Shown: positions 1 to 9,816 of the stretch, in pieces
How the letters are laid out: the number at the start of each line of letters is the position of its first letter
Numbering within the stretch: position 1 is the first letter of the stretch
Assembly: GCA_037367355.1 (NCBI GenBank)
Contig: CM074697.1
Coordinates: forward strand, 3,720,001-3,784,000
Length of the DNA stretch: 64,000 bases
Source of the DNA: Neoscytalidium dimidiatum
Lineage: Eukaryota; Ascomycota; Dothideomycetes; Botryosphaeriales; Botryosphaeriaceae
Reading direction: 5' to 3'
Position numbers and translations under genes: made by a program
Notes under the pieces: model-generated
What the model saw: only the letters and a program-made list of their open reading frames with translations
Databases searched by the model: none
Told to the model about the DNA's origin: nothing

Positions 1-11
1 GATACAAGCAC

Positions 12-689
12 ATGAGCAACGAAACCCCGCACGGCAGGCTCCTCTTCATCCTCCACGACGCCTACCGCGCGCCCGCCCCGCTGCACGACGCTGGTCTCTC
101 GTCGCCCGACGAGCCGACCTCGCAGACGGTCCTCGCGCACGTCCTCAACGCGCTGCTCTCCTCCACGCGCATCTCGCACGACATCGCCGCGCGCACCGTC
201 GCCCTGCTCGTTCGCGAGAACTACCATGACTTGCCGACGCTCAGGGCCACGACCTGGCAGCAGCGCACCGAGGTGCTCACCGAGGGCGGGTACACGCATT
301 ACCGGGAGAAGACGGCGACGGAGCTGGGGGACCTGGCGGCGCTGTTGGACGAGCAGTACGGCGGGGATGCGAGCGCGCTGCTGCCGGGGGAGGAATTCAG
401 CGAAGGGGAGGCCGCGCAGAAGGAGTTGCGGAGGCGGTTGAAAGCGATCAAAGGGATGGGGGACGTCGGGGCGGACATATTCATCGCGGCGGTGCAAGGG
501 ATCTGGCCACGAGTGGCGCCGTTCTTGGATAAGCGGAGCCGCGAGACGGCAGCGGAAATTGGGTTGGGAGAGGATGTTAGAGCTTTGTTCGCGGAGATGT
601 CAAAGAATGCGGGGAGGATGGCGAAGCTGAATGCCACATTGACCAGGGTGAGATTGGAGAAAAAGGCGGACGAATTGAAGGAGCTATGA
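12..689 (+). CDS. HhH-GPD-fold protein (DNA glycosylase-like), possibly 5'-partial
   Basis: The 225-residue frame has an all-helical layout and, at about residues 143-156, the helix-hairpin-helix signature LKAIKGMGDVGADIF, which resembles the LPGVGRKTA hairpin of endonuclease III/HhH-GPD DNA glycosylases. That fold flips damaged bases out of DNA in base excision repair. By eye, the catalytic lysine that follows the hairpin glycines in endonuclease III is not present (GMGDVGAD), so a bifunctional lyase is unlikely. Fungal genomes carry small uncharacterised HhH-GPD proteins of this size. The frame is open upstream to base 3 of the window with no stop, so the true start may lie outside; the ATG at 12 is simply the first one seen. 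No intron is needed. It converges with ABD1. The fold is fairly sure, the substrate is unknown. Confidence 0.7.
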   Translation: MSNETPHGRLLFILHDAYRAPAPLHDAGLSSPDEPTSQTVLAHVLNALLSSTRISHDIAARTVALLVRENYHDLPTLRATTWQQRTEVLTEGGYTHYREKTATELGDLAALLDEQYGGDASALLPGEEFSEGEAAQKELRRRLKAIKGMGDVGADIFIAAVQGIWPRVAPFLDKRSRETAAEIGLGEDVRALFAEMSKNAGRMAKLNATLTRVRLEKKADELKEL

Positions 690-1031
690 TCTGAGAAGCG
701 AAATGATAGAAGTCAAGCTGCTCTGGTGGCTTTTTTCTTGGATCTAGAGCTATCCATCTCCAGATGACGCCGCACTTTCCTTGAATTTGAGTTCAGAGTA
801 AGTCCGCACCGATGAAGGGTATTTTCCAGATTTCCCCGTCAGCAACCGTGAACCCGATAAGTAACCTTAACAAAACACATACGGTTGTATGCATGTTCCG
901 TGCTTCTTTATGTTCAAGCGCACTGGTAAAGACCAAAATAAGTGGCTGACGCATAGAGTCGTTGGTCGATAATCTCAATCGATGGGCTTCTTGGGAGACG
1001 CGAATGCTCGTGAAAAGTGATGGATAGATCC
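690..1031. other. Convergent intergenic spacer
   Basis: This 342 bp gap separates the 3' ends of the HhH-GPD gene and ABD1. It is moderately AT-rich and should hold both 3' untranslated regions. I see no gene or structured element in it. Confidence 0.6.
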
Positions 1032-2646
1032 CTAAACCTTGTAGAAGCAGAAAGCGTGATAGAAGCCTTGAAATTGAAGATCAGAACGAGAGTCTTGAGG
1101 AGAGTAATCCGAGTCGGTGAACTTACTTGCAGCTTCCATCTCCTCATCGCTGATCAAGAGCGGGCCACGGTCTCGACCCCTGACTCCCATACGTTCACTT
1201 AATGGACCTAAGATAGGATCTCCATTCTCCTCGTCCCAAACCTCGTTAAACGGCTTCCGATATTGGAGTTCCAGGTTGTAGTCTTCAGCCAGACTAAGTT
1301 CTTCCATTAATAAGTGCTCAATGAGAACTTGAAGATATGACTTACGCTCGGAAGGCTTCCCACGGAACAACGTACTCTGGCACCGACTCTACTGCTTCCT
1401 CGAGGAAGTAGAAGTACTTCCAACCGAATGGTGGTCTGAAGACGCCATCGTGGGGAGTCTTGCCTGGAAACTTGACCCGATATATGCTGTTGCCCCACTC
1501 GACAGATTCGTCTTTTACTTCACCATCTTCCTTTTCAGGAGGCGGAGCTTCCTCTTTTGGTTCTTCAGCAGGCTTCTCAGGATCCCAGTCATCATCACTC
1601 GCATAAGTAGGCGAATCAGACCCATCAGCGCCAGCACCATTAGTAGCCGCGCGCTTACCGTTCTTCCTGTGGAACTCTTCGACCTTGGCAGAGAGGACGT
1701 CTGAGTTGGGAATGACGCCAATGAACCTTCCGCCTTTCTTCAAGGAACCGGCCACGTTACGCAGCATCCCCCGCGCCTTGTGCTCGCTCTCAAAAGCATA
1801 GTGCATGCAGAACATCATCGTGACCACGTCAAAGCCTCCACCTCCAAAACGGCCGGCACCGCCGCCCTCAGGGCCGACGCTCGGGTCGATACCCACATCA
1901 CGAATGATAGGGATATCACCAAGCCATTCGCCGTAGCCATCCTTCGCAAAGAATTCAGCATGGAAAACATGCTGCGGCCTGCCACGGTGGGGCTTCCTCT
2001 TCATCTGCTCGTAGCGGCCCCTCGCCTGCTCGATCGAAACGTCGGCAGGGTCGACACCGACGTATAGGTCGACCCGGCGGGGTGCTGATTGCCACTTCTG
2101 CAAGTCTCCTCCTTTACCACACCCGATATCCAGGACCAGAATGTTGTGACCGTATCTTGACTCTCCCAGCGATTCATCGCCCGGCGAGAACTTTTGGATG
2201 ATACAAGACTTGACCCAGTTGTTGAAGCTCCGCAGCCCCTTGATCTTGCTATCTGTCTTGCGCCATTCCCTTCCACGCTCCGGTACTGCATTGTAGTGCT
2301 GCTTCACCACGTCACCTACTCCTCTGGCGGCGGCAGCGGCTTGCCTCTCCCTCTCGAGCTCGCGTTCGCGTTCTTCTTGACGGCGGCGGGCAGCCTCTCG
2401 TTCGGCTTGGCTGATGCGGGCAGCACCTCCGGGGCGCTTCAGTTGGCGAGGCGGCGAGCGCGAAGGTGAGCGTGGAGGGCTAGGGTCTCTTGCGCTTGAT
2501 TTGGATTTGTCGGGCCCAGCAGGAGGTCTTCGATCACGATTGATACGGGCAGTGGCGCCGGGACGCTTGCGTGGAGGCGATCGTGACCGAGAGCGAGAGC
2601 GGCCGCGCTTCTGGTGGCTCGATGGAAAGCCCCGTTCTTGAGGCAT
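1032..2646 (-). CDS. ABD1: mRNA cap guanine-N7 methyltransferase
   Basis: The protein methylates the N7 of the 5' GpppN cap of nascent mRNA in the nucleus using S-adenosylmethionine. Exons on the minus strand are 2646-1346, 1293-1127 and 1066-1032; the introns of 52 and 60 bp have GTAAGT donors, and the joined frame gives 500 residues. Residues 1-115 are a basic, disordered RS-rich leader (SRSRSRSPPRKRP). The catalytic domain begins near VKQHYNAVPERG; SAM-binding motif I is VLDIGCGKGGDL at about residue 170, followed by MMFCMHYAFE, which is typical of cap methyltransferases. The C-terminus FYHAFCFYKV matches the family end and fixes the last exon. An in-frame upstream ATG at 2886 would add 80 residues of poor-complexity sequence, so I chose 2646. 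It is divergent from RPN7. Confidence 0.93.
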
Positions 2647-3049
2647 GGTGAAGAGGTGTTTCCTTCGTGCTCGATGTCGGTCGTGTGGGCGGCTGCAGCT
2701 TTGTAGACGGTGCAAATTGTAGTTGTGGTGACGGAAGTTGGCTGGACAAACTTTTGGTGAGAATATGGTGAAGTGTTGCCAAAGTGAGGATTTGAGGGCA
2801 CAATGGGCTGGAATTGCTTGTAGATGTAGCAAAGAACCTAGATGCGGCTCTTGTTCCTGCCGGGTGTGGATTGCTGGTGACGCCAAACGCGCCGAAGAAG
2901 CGCCGGAGTGCAGCTACAACGACAGCTTCCATCACCGCGCTCGCCACGACCCATAGCTCCGTCACCTCTTACTCACCTTGCCATCGACCCGCGACCCGCC
3001 TCCCGTCCATCTCTCTCCCTCTATCTCCCTCCTCCGCTGCTCATCCACC
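2647..3049. promoter_or_regulatory. Bidirectional ABD1/RPN7 promoter region
   Basis: These 403 bp between the two start codons must carry both promoters and 5' leaders. The half next to RPN7 is strongly pyrimidine-rich (CTCTCTCCCTCTATCTCCCTC just before the ATG), which is common at fungal transcription start regions. I see no clear TATA box. Confidence 0.55.
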
Positions 3050-4627
3050 ATGGGAGACCCGCAATACGCCAAGTACCCCGACCTGCAGCTGTCGCAGCAT
3101 ATCTTCCACATCACGAATCCATACTCTTCCAAGGCTACGCAGGAGTCGTCGTTGAAGATCCTTCAAGATGCTATCAAAGAGCACAAGATGGCGCCCCTCT
3201 ATCGCCACTTGGCCCATCCTTTGGAGGGTATCTTGAATGCTCTGGGCGAAGGTTCCACTCAGCAGCCGGTCCGCCCGCGGAGAGCATCTTCCAGCATAGG
3301 AAGCCTGCTCGCGCCTACCAAGCAGCCAGCCTTGAACGTCTCTCTACCTTGGGATGAGAAGCTGTACGAGGAACTGAAGTCCGACAATGAGAAGGAGTTG
3401 GATGCGATACAGAAAGAGGAGGACGAGGCAGCTGAGAAGGCTGGTGAGACTGAGATTCAGACGGCGAGAGGCAAGAGGGCAGAGTTCTGGACACGCGTTG
3501 GTGACAAGGTTGGTGAAGGGCTTTATTCTTTTATAACAATCGGTTAACAATGATGTGTGATCAGGACAAGGCAATCGCGGCGTACGAAGCTGTCTTCGAG
3601 AACACGGGAATCCTCGGAACGAAGATAGATATCGTCCTCGCCATCATCCGCATAGGCCTCTTCTTCGGAGATAAGATTCTTGTGAAGAAGTCAGTGGAGC
3701 GTGCCACTACGCTCGTGGAGAGCGGTGGAGACTGGGACCGTCGCAACCGCTTAAAGGCTTATTCTGGCCTGCACTACCTCACCGTCCGCAACTACAACCA
3801 GGCAGCGCCGCTACTGCTGGACAGTCTGTCCACTTTCACCAGCTACGAGCTCTGCAGCTATTCCAACCTGGTCATCTACGCCGTCCTTGCTGGCTCTGTC
3901 TCCTTGAAGCGCGTGGATTTCAAGTCGAAGGTTGTTGATGCACCAGAAATCAAAGCAATTCTTGGGGATGGGGAAGAGAAGCTATCTGCATTGAGCGGTG
4001 CTGTGTCCTCGGGTCCCGCTGCGGGCGACGAGGAGATGGGTGAAGCACAGGGATCATCAGCTACCCCCGGACCAGCTGCGGTCAACCTGACGACCTTGGG
4101 TCAAACGAACCAAGAGACTGAGGCCCAGATTGACTTCAGCCCGCTGTCGAACCTCGTCAACAGCTTGTATCAGGGTAACTACCGTAACTTCTTCCTCGCT
4201 CTGGCCGCAGTGGAGGAGAGGTTCCTGAGCAAGGACCGTTACCTCTACGAGCACCGGGGGTGGTTTGTGCGCGAGATGCGTCTGCGCGGCTACCAGCAGC
4301 TCTTGCAGAGCTACAGGGTGGTCGGTCTTCAGAGCATGGCTAACGACTTCGGCGTTTCCGTCGACTTTCTGGATAAGTGAGTCACCCCGGGCCGAATAGG
4401 TCGGTGAGATAATAAGGCTAACAAATCCCAACAGGGATCTTTCGAAGTTCATTGCGGCAGACCGGGTGCCGTGTACGGTGGACCGTGTTCGGGGAATCAT
4501 TGAGACGAACAGGCCGGACGACAAGAACAAACAGTATAATGACGTGGTCAAGCAAGGTGACCAGCTGATCACCAAGCTCCAGAAATACGGACAAACGGTC
4601 AGGCTCCGGGGTAGCGAGCGTGGTTGA
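3050..4627 (+). CDS. RPN7: 26S proteasome lid subunit Rpn7
   Basis: Rpn7 (PSMD6 in animals) is a PCI-domain subunit of the lid of the 19S regulatory particle and helps assemble the lid. Exons are 3050-3508, 3565-4376 and 4435-4627, with 56 and 58 bp introns; phases agree and give 487 residues, longer than the 429 of yeast. The N-terminal TPR-like helical part starts MGDPQYAKYPDLQLSQ and continues through GDKDKAIAAYEAVFE. An acidic, Gly/Ala-rich linker lies at about residues 295-340. The PCI/winged-helix domain covers about 345-465 (LVNSLYQGNYRNFFLAL, FGVSVDFLDKDLSKFI, DRVRGIIETNRPDDKNKQY). The start has a good context (CCACCATGG). The linker insertion is the only departure from the family. 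Confidence 0.95.
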
Positions 4628-5521
4628 ACGTCGGGGAAGGGTCAGTGCTGGGGCTGAACAGAAAATTTGTAATAGCTAAAGACTGGCTGGAGAGTGCACG
4701 AAGCATGAAGCACCAAGAATAGAGTAATGCTTATCGCACAATTTTGCTATCTCGTACGACGCACAGTCGCACAATGTCGCACCGGTCATCTCAAGGCGAA
4801 GCTAAGCTGCGGCATCGGCCACAGCGGGAGGGCGGCTCCGTGCCGCGCGGGCATGCTTTTAAACATCCCGCGTCGTCGCCGTGTTTACCCTGCATACTTT
4901 TGCTCAGCTCCTCTCTCGCCAAAGGTCTGCCCCGTCCCTGTTGCGCCGGCGGCGGCTTCTACTTACCTCAATTAGCGACCGGCGATCTCGGAACATCCCC
5001 GCGGCTCAGATAGGCGACATGCGTTGACCAACTGGGACGCAGCAAATTACATCCGGATCACAGTGCAGCGTTCAGCAGCACAAGCGTCGCAAGTAGCACT
5101 GTGGAACGAGGCCGCCCAGCGCCAACAAACATCCCGCGCGTCAAGAGCGCGACATCGCCATGGCGGCGCGCCGTCTGACACTGCTCGGGCGTCCGGTGAG
5201 GCCGTTCCAGTCATGCGAACGAGTCACCCCGGCGGCCCTGAGCTCGCCGATTTGCGGTACGAACTCCCTCTCCACGCGCCCGCGCCCGCGTCCAATACCC
5301 CACTGCGCGGGAACCCTGCGCCGATGACGGCCACATGCTCTCACACGGGCCAAGCCGTATCCTTTCTTTTCGCCATCGCAGGATTGATTCCTCAGCACTG
5401 AGTACTAATCTGCCATACAGCTGCAGCTGCCATTTCCAGACCCGGCGCGCAACTATTTTTTCCTCGCTCGTCTCCGTTTCTCCCCGTCTTCTCCGTCCGC
5501 AAGTTTTCCGCTACACACAAG
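4628..5521. other. RPN7-ALT1 intergenic region
   Basis: An 894 bp gap holding the RPN7 3' end and the aminotransferase promoter. The last 120 bp are rich in C and T (TCTCCGTTTCTCCCCGTCTTCTCCG), like a fungal start region. The small open frames here have no family likeness. Confidence 0.5.
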
Positions 5522-7066
5522 ATGAAGGCCCTCACAATCGACAACATCAACCCGCACATTAAGGCGGCCAAGTACGCCGTGCGTGGTGAGCTCGCAGTCA
5601 AGAGCGAAGAGTACCGCGCCTGGTTGGCAAAGGGAGACAAGGGCGACCTTCCTTTCGACACCGTCATCTCCGCCAATATTGGAAACCCCCAGCAGCTGGA
5701 CCAGAAGCCCATCACCTTCTTCCGCCAAGTCGCCAGTATACTTGAGAACCCTCTGCTCCTGGAGCACGAGGAGGTATTGAAGACCGGACTGGGCTACAAG
5801 CAAGACGTCATTGACAGGGCGAAAAAGCTGCTCAAGGATGTTGGTAGCGTCGGCGCGTACAGCCAGAGTCAGGGCGCTCCGGGCATTAGAGAGGAGGTCG
5901 CCAAGTTCATCGAGAGTGCGTGTCGTGATGTCGGCGGTGAAATTCCTAGTGCTGACTTTTGTAGGACGCGATGGATACGCGGCGGACCCTGCCAACATTT
6001 TCCTTAGCAACGGCGCTTCCGCAGGTGTGAACGCACTCCTGCACGTCATTGCGCAGAATGAAAAGACTGGCGTTCTCATCCCGATCCCTCAATACCCTTT
6101 GTACACTGCCACCCTCGCCATCCTGAACGCCACCCCTGTGCCGTACTACCTCGATGAGGCTTCGTCCTGGGGAACCAGCCTCGCAGACATCAAGGCCAGC
6201 TACGACAAGGCTGTTGCGGATGGTGTTGACGTTCGTGCCATTGTTGTCATTAACCCTGGCAACCCCACTGGCGCCAGCCTGAGTGCGGCCGACATCCGCA
6301 GCGTCTTGGAGTTTGCAGCCGAGAAGAAGCTGGTAGTGATGGCAGATGAGGTCTACCAGACCAATGTCTTCGTCGGGGAGTTCATCTCCTTTAAGAAAGC
6401 CCTTCGTGACCTGCAGAAGGAGCAGCCTGGCAATTTCGACGAGCTGGAGCTTGCATCTCTGCACTCCGTGTCCAAGGGCATGATCGGTGAGTGTGGCCAC
6501 CGTGGTGGCTACTACGAGATGGTTGGCTTCGACCCGAAGGTCAAGGACGAGATCTACAAGTTTGTCTCCATCCAGCTGTGCCCGCCTGTTATCGGTCAGT
6601 GCATTGTTGAGATGATGGTCAACCCGCCCAAGGAGGGCGAGCCTAGCTATCCTCTATACAAGCAGGAGTACGACAGCATCTTTAAGAGCCTGCACGAACG
6701 CGCAACGGCTCTTTACGAAGCCTTCAAAAAGATGGAAGGCGTGGAGTGCGCTCCTCCTGCGGTAAGTTTTGTCATAAATCGCTAGGGCTGCATAAGCTGA
6801 CTGTTACGCAGGGTTCGATGTACCTGTTCCCGACGATTACGCTTCCACCCAAGGCTATTGAGCAAGCCAAGAAGGAGGGACGCAACGCTGACGAGTTTTA
6901 TGCTCTCCGCATGCTCGACGCAACTGGCGTCTGCACTGTTCCTGGCTCTGGCTTTGGTCAGAAGGAGGGGACCTACCATTTCCGTACTACTTTCCTTGCG
7001 CCCGGCACCGACTGGGTTGGCCGCATTGTGGAATTCCACCGCAAGTTCTTGGAAGAGTTCAAGTGA
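5522..7066 (+). CDS. ALT1: Alanine aminotransferase
   Basis: This PLP enzyme interconverts alanine + 2-oxoglutarate with pyruvate + glutamate. Exons are 5522-5915, 5965-6761 and 6812-7066 (introns of 49 and 50 bp, GTGCGT and GTAAGT donors), giving 481 residues. Family landmarks are the start TIDNINPHIKAAKYAVRGEL, GAYSQSQGAPGIREEVA, the substrate/PLP motif NPGNPTGA, DEVYQTN, and the Schiff-base lysine in HSVSKGM (K302). The C-terminal part has GSGFGQKEGTYHFRTTFL. The Met at 5522 is directly before the conserved core, so this form lacks an obvious mitochondrial presequence; an upstream exon joined at CACAAG just before the ATG is possible and would decide its location. Function is secure, the N-terminus less so. 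Confidence 0.93.
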
Positions 7067-7857
7067 ACGTCTCAACTGGCAGACGAAACTAAAGAGATCG
7101 AGAGAAAAGAAGGTCCTGGAAGGGAGGCGTTTCGGATGTATGATGAAAGAAACCATCTAGCGCACCATCTTGTACAGTTGGAGAATACCCGCTTCACACG
7201 CAACATTGCGAGATGAAGAAATCATAGAGACCCTGATTATTGAGAAACTGAAACAGTTGAGCTCGGCCGAAGTGCCAGGTGATCCACTCAGAGCGAGTCG
7301 GTTCCCTCCACCAATGCAGCCCGTCAGCAACAACGCTTTCGCCCACGCGTCAAATATGCGGGCCACGACGACAGCTAGTCATCTCAAAGAGGAATCCTAC
7401 TAACAGATGGCTGCCAGATGGAGTTTAGACTTCGACCCCGCAATCGGGTTGCGGCGACCCCTCGCGTGGTGGTGCGGCTCCCCTCATCAATCCCGACGCA
7501 AATCTCACCTCGCAACTCTCAACTTAAATCCAATCCAGTGAGATCATAAGGCTGAAGATCACTCATGGCTCCGCCCAAGCCCAGCCTCACGAGGAGGCTG
7601 ATGCTGACAGCCGGAACGCGTCAGCGCTTTGTCTCTTTACCGGACTCCGGAAATCTCGCCTTTTAGCATCGGTCTCTCGCGTGCTGTCAGGCATGACGTT
7701 GGCTTCCGGGGACGCGTGTGTTGTCTTGAGGTTACCTATATATGCAGGCCTTCTGCAGGCCTCGTGTTATTCCTTTCCGTCTTGACCACAAAGCTTCTTC
7801 ATTTCTTATCTCTCTCGTCGCAAACCTTACTTCGACCCTCGCACCAACACGTTCGAG
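7067..7857. other. Intergenic region upstream of the Trp-rich protein gene
   Basis: This 791 bp gap holds the ALT1 3' end and the promoter of the next gene. The 100 bp before the next ATG are pyrimidine-rich with a TATA box (listed separately). No further gene is supported. Confidence 0.5.
7737..7743 (+). promoter_or_regulatory. TATA box candidate
   Basis: TATATAT lies about 120 bp before the start codon of the Trp-rich secreted protein and is followed by a CT-rich stretch that would suit transcription initiation. A clear TATA box is unusual in this window and suggests a regulated or highly expressed gene. Confidence 0.5.
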
Positions 7858-8685
7858 ATGATGAGCCAAATTGTTACCGCAGCGGCTTTCGTCGCTGCTT
7901 TCGTTACTCCGGCTGCTGCTCAGCCTGGACCTTGGGGCACCGGCACCGGCACCGGCACAACCGCATGGTCAGGCGCGCCCTCTGACTGGACGACAAGATC
8001 AGACTGGTCTTCATGGACCAGTGCAAACCCCGACTTCGCCTCTTGGACCAGCGCAAACCCAAGCTGGTCATCCTGGGCTAGCGCAAATGGCTGGCCTACC
8101 AATTCCAACGGCGATTGGGATCCATCTGTCTGGAGCACCGCGACCAAGCCGTGGACCACCTGGACCTCTGGTGGTCCCTGGACTACTGGCGGCCCCTGGT
8201 CCACCGGCGGCGGCCCTTGGGGCCCCGGCAGCCCTGGTAACGGTCCTGGTGGCTGGGGTGGCAAGGGCGGCCCCTTCGGCGGTGACCACCCGTGGGGTCC
8301 ATGGAACTCGGGCTCGTGGACGACCGGCGCGTGGACCAGCTGGTGGGGAGGCTCAGCCTGCCCGGCCAGCACCTGGTCCGGCTGGACGAGCGGTCCCTGG
8401 GGCACCAGCGCACCCTGGACGACGTGGAGCGGCTGCACTGCTTCCACCACTGCGACTACGACCTACACCACAACTCCCACGTCCGGCACTCCTTTCGTCG
8501 CGACGTCGTACGGCGTCCGCGTCGCCGAGGCGACTGCTGCTGCGCAGTCCGGCTCCGCTGGTTCGAGCGGTAGCAGCGCGGGCTCAACCGGCAGCAGCTC
8601 CAGCTCGGACAGCGCTGGCGCTACGGTGACGGTTGCGTTCGGCACCCTGGCGGCGGCGATGTTCGCCGCGATGTTGATGCTGTGA
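7858..8685 (+). CDS. Tryptophan/glycine/serine-rich secreted protein, probably GPI-anchored
   Basis: I do not recognise the family. The 275-residue product starts with a signal peptide (AAAFVAAFVTPAAAQ, cleavage likely near residue 21-22). It ends in a Ser/Gly-rich stretch and a hydrophobic tail (VAFGTLAAAMFAAMLML) typical of GPI attachment, so it should sit in the plasma membrane or cell wall. The middle, about residues 23-195, contains 28 tryptophans, mostly as W-T-S, G-P-W and S-W units; two near-copies of WTSANP open the region and several GGPW units follow. Only two cysteines occur in the mature part (SACPAS and SGCTAS), so one disulfide is possible. A Thr-rich segment (TTATTTYTTTPTSGT) is a likely O-glycosylation site. 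Two Met codons lie in tandem (7858, 7861); either may start. No intron is needed. Confidence 0.75.
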   Translation: MMSQIVTAAAFVAAFVTPAAAQPGPWGTGTGTGTTAWSGAPSDWTTRSDWSSWTSANPDFASWTSANPSWSSWASANGWPTNSNGDWDPSVWSTATKPWTTWTSGGPWTTGGPWSTGGGPWGPGSPGNGPGGWGGKGGPFGGDHPWGPWNSGSWTTGAWTSWWGGSACPASTWSGWTSGPWGTSAPWTTWSGCTASTTATTTYTTTPTSGTPFVATSYGVRVAEATAAAQSGSAGSSGSSAGSTGSSSSSDSAGATVTVAFGTLAAAMFAAMLML

Positions 8686-9816
8686 ACATAGCATGGAAGC
8701 ATTCCCGACAACTGTCAACGCAAAAAAACGAGCTCCACGTACACACGATGCTCGAAAGCATTTGATATCCAGGAACTGGTGTTTGGATGCATGCAGATTG
8801 GAAATCCTTTTTTGATTCGTTTCTTCTTCTGGGGCATTATCATGGCAGCCTTATATCCCGGTCGTTGAAGGTCTAGCATGAGATGATGCGGATATTGACA
8901 AGACTCTCTTTTACATACATTGCATTCGGCTGTATTTTAGTCTGGGTCCGGTCGGGTATAATGAACTCTATTTCAACTCCTTAATTGAGACCCATCATCG
9001 TTGCAACGTTGACTTTGCGATTGCTGTGCGACTGAGGACGAAAGCAGTGAAGTTGATCACAAGGGAGGAGAAGATGCGGAGGCAATCCGGGGAAGTGCAG
9101 ACGCCGTGCCAAATCCCAGGGCGCGAAGTAGGCACATGTCTTCCCACGTGTGACTGTGCTCGAAGCTCATCGGCCCGGGGAGCTCATTATTAGACAGGAA
9201 TGCCGGCAGAGGCGCGGGGTGCAGTCAACATTCCTGTAACATGGAAAATGTATTTAGGGGGGTGACAGCCCCAGAAACCAATGGCATGCGGCTTTTTGGC
9301 AAAGTCTTCCGGTCATCGTTTATCGTTCATCGTGAATCATCCTGATCATTTGTCGGAGCATTACTTATCGCCGTGCAGCTGTGCCGGGACTCACCAACTC
9401 GCCTAATCGCCGGTCCCGCGGAGCTCCATCGTCATCGACATCCCCTCGCCCACACACTGCTCGCCGCCCGCTAAGCTCCCGTCCGCCACCGTGAACCGCA
9501 CTCAGACCTCACCACTCACCCAAAATCGTGAGCGTTTCACGCCCAATCCAAGCGCCGCTTCTTCGCCCACCCGTTGCCCTCGCATATTTGTCTCCAATAC
9601 GCGCTCATCGCACCTATACCCCGCGCCTTATCAACCGCGTCCGCCACCTGTCATCGCTGGGCCACACTTCGCGCTCTGCGACTATTCTCCTCTCTCCTGG
9701 AGTCGTCCTCTACGCTTCGCACACAGCACCTTTAAACAGGCTTTGACTCTGCGTAGTCATAGCGAGGTGCATTCTGCAGAAGCTACGGGAACGTCTCCCT
9801 CGCCACCATACAGCAC
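8686..9816. other. Intergenic region upstream of the BTB protein gene
   Basis: A 1.1 kb gap with an AT-rich first half (3' region of the previous gene) and a CT-rich second half leading to the next ATG. An open frame at 9491-9820 overlaps the next start and has no likeness to any family, so I treat it as leader sequence. Confidence 0.5.

Noticed and set aside
1342..2886. Longer ABD1 start at 2886
   Set aside because: The 80 extra residues are unlike any ABD1 N-terminus and would run into the RPN7 promoter; the ATG at 2646 starts the RS-rich leader.
5024..5401. 125-codon ORF upstream of alanine aminotransferase
   Set aside because: No family likeness and no splice join that would place it in frame with the aminotransferase; considered as a mitochondrial leader exon but not supported.
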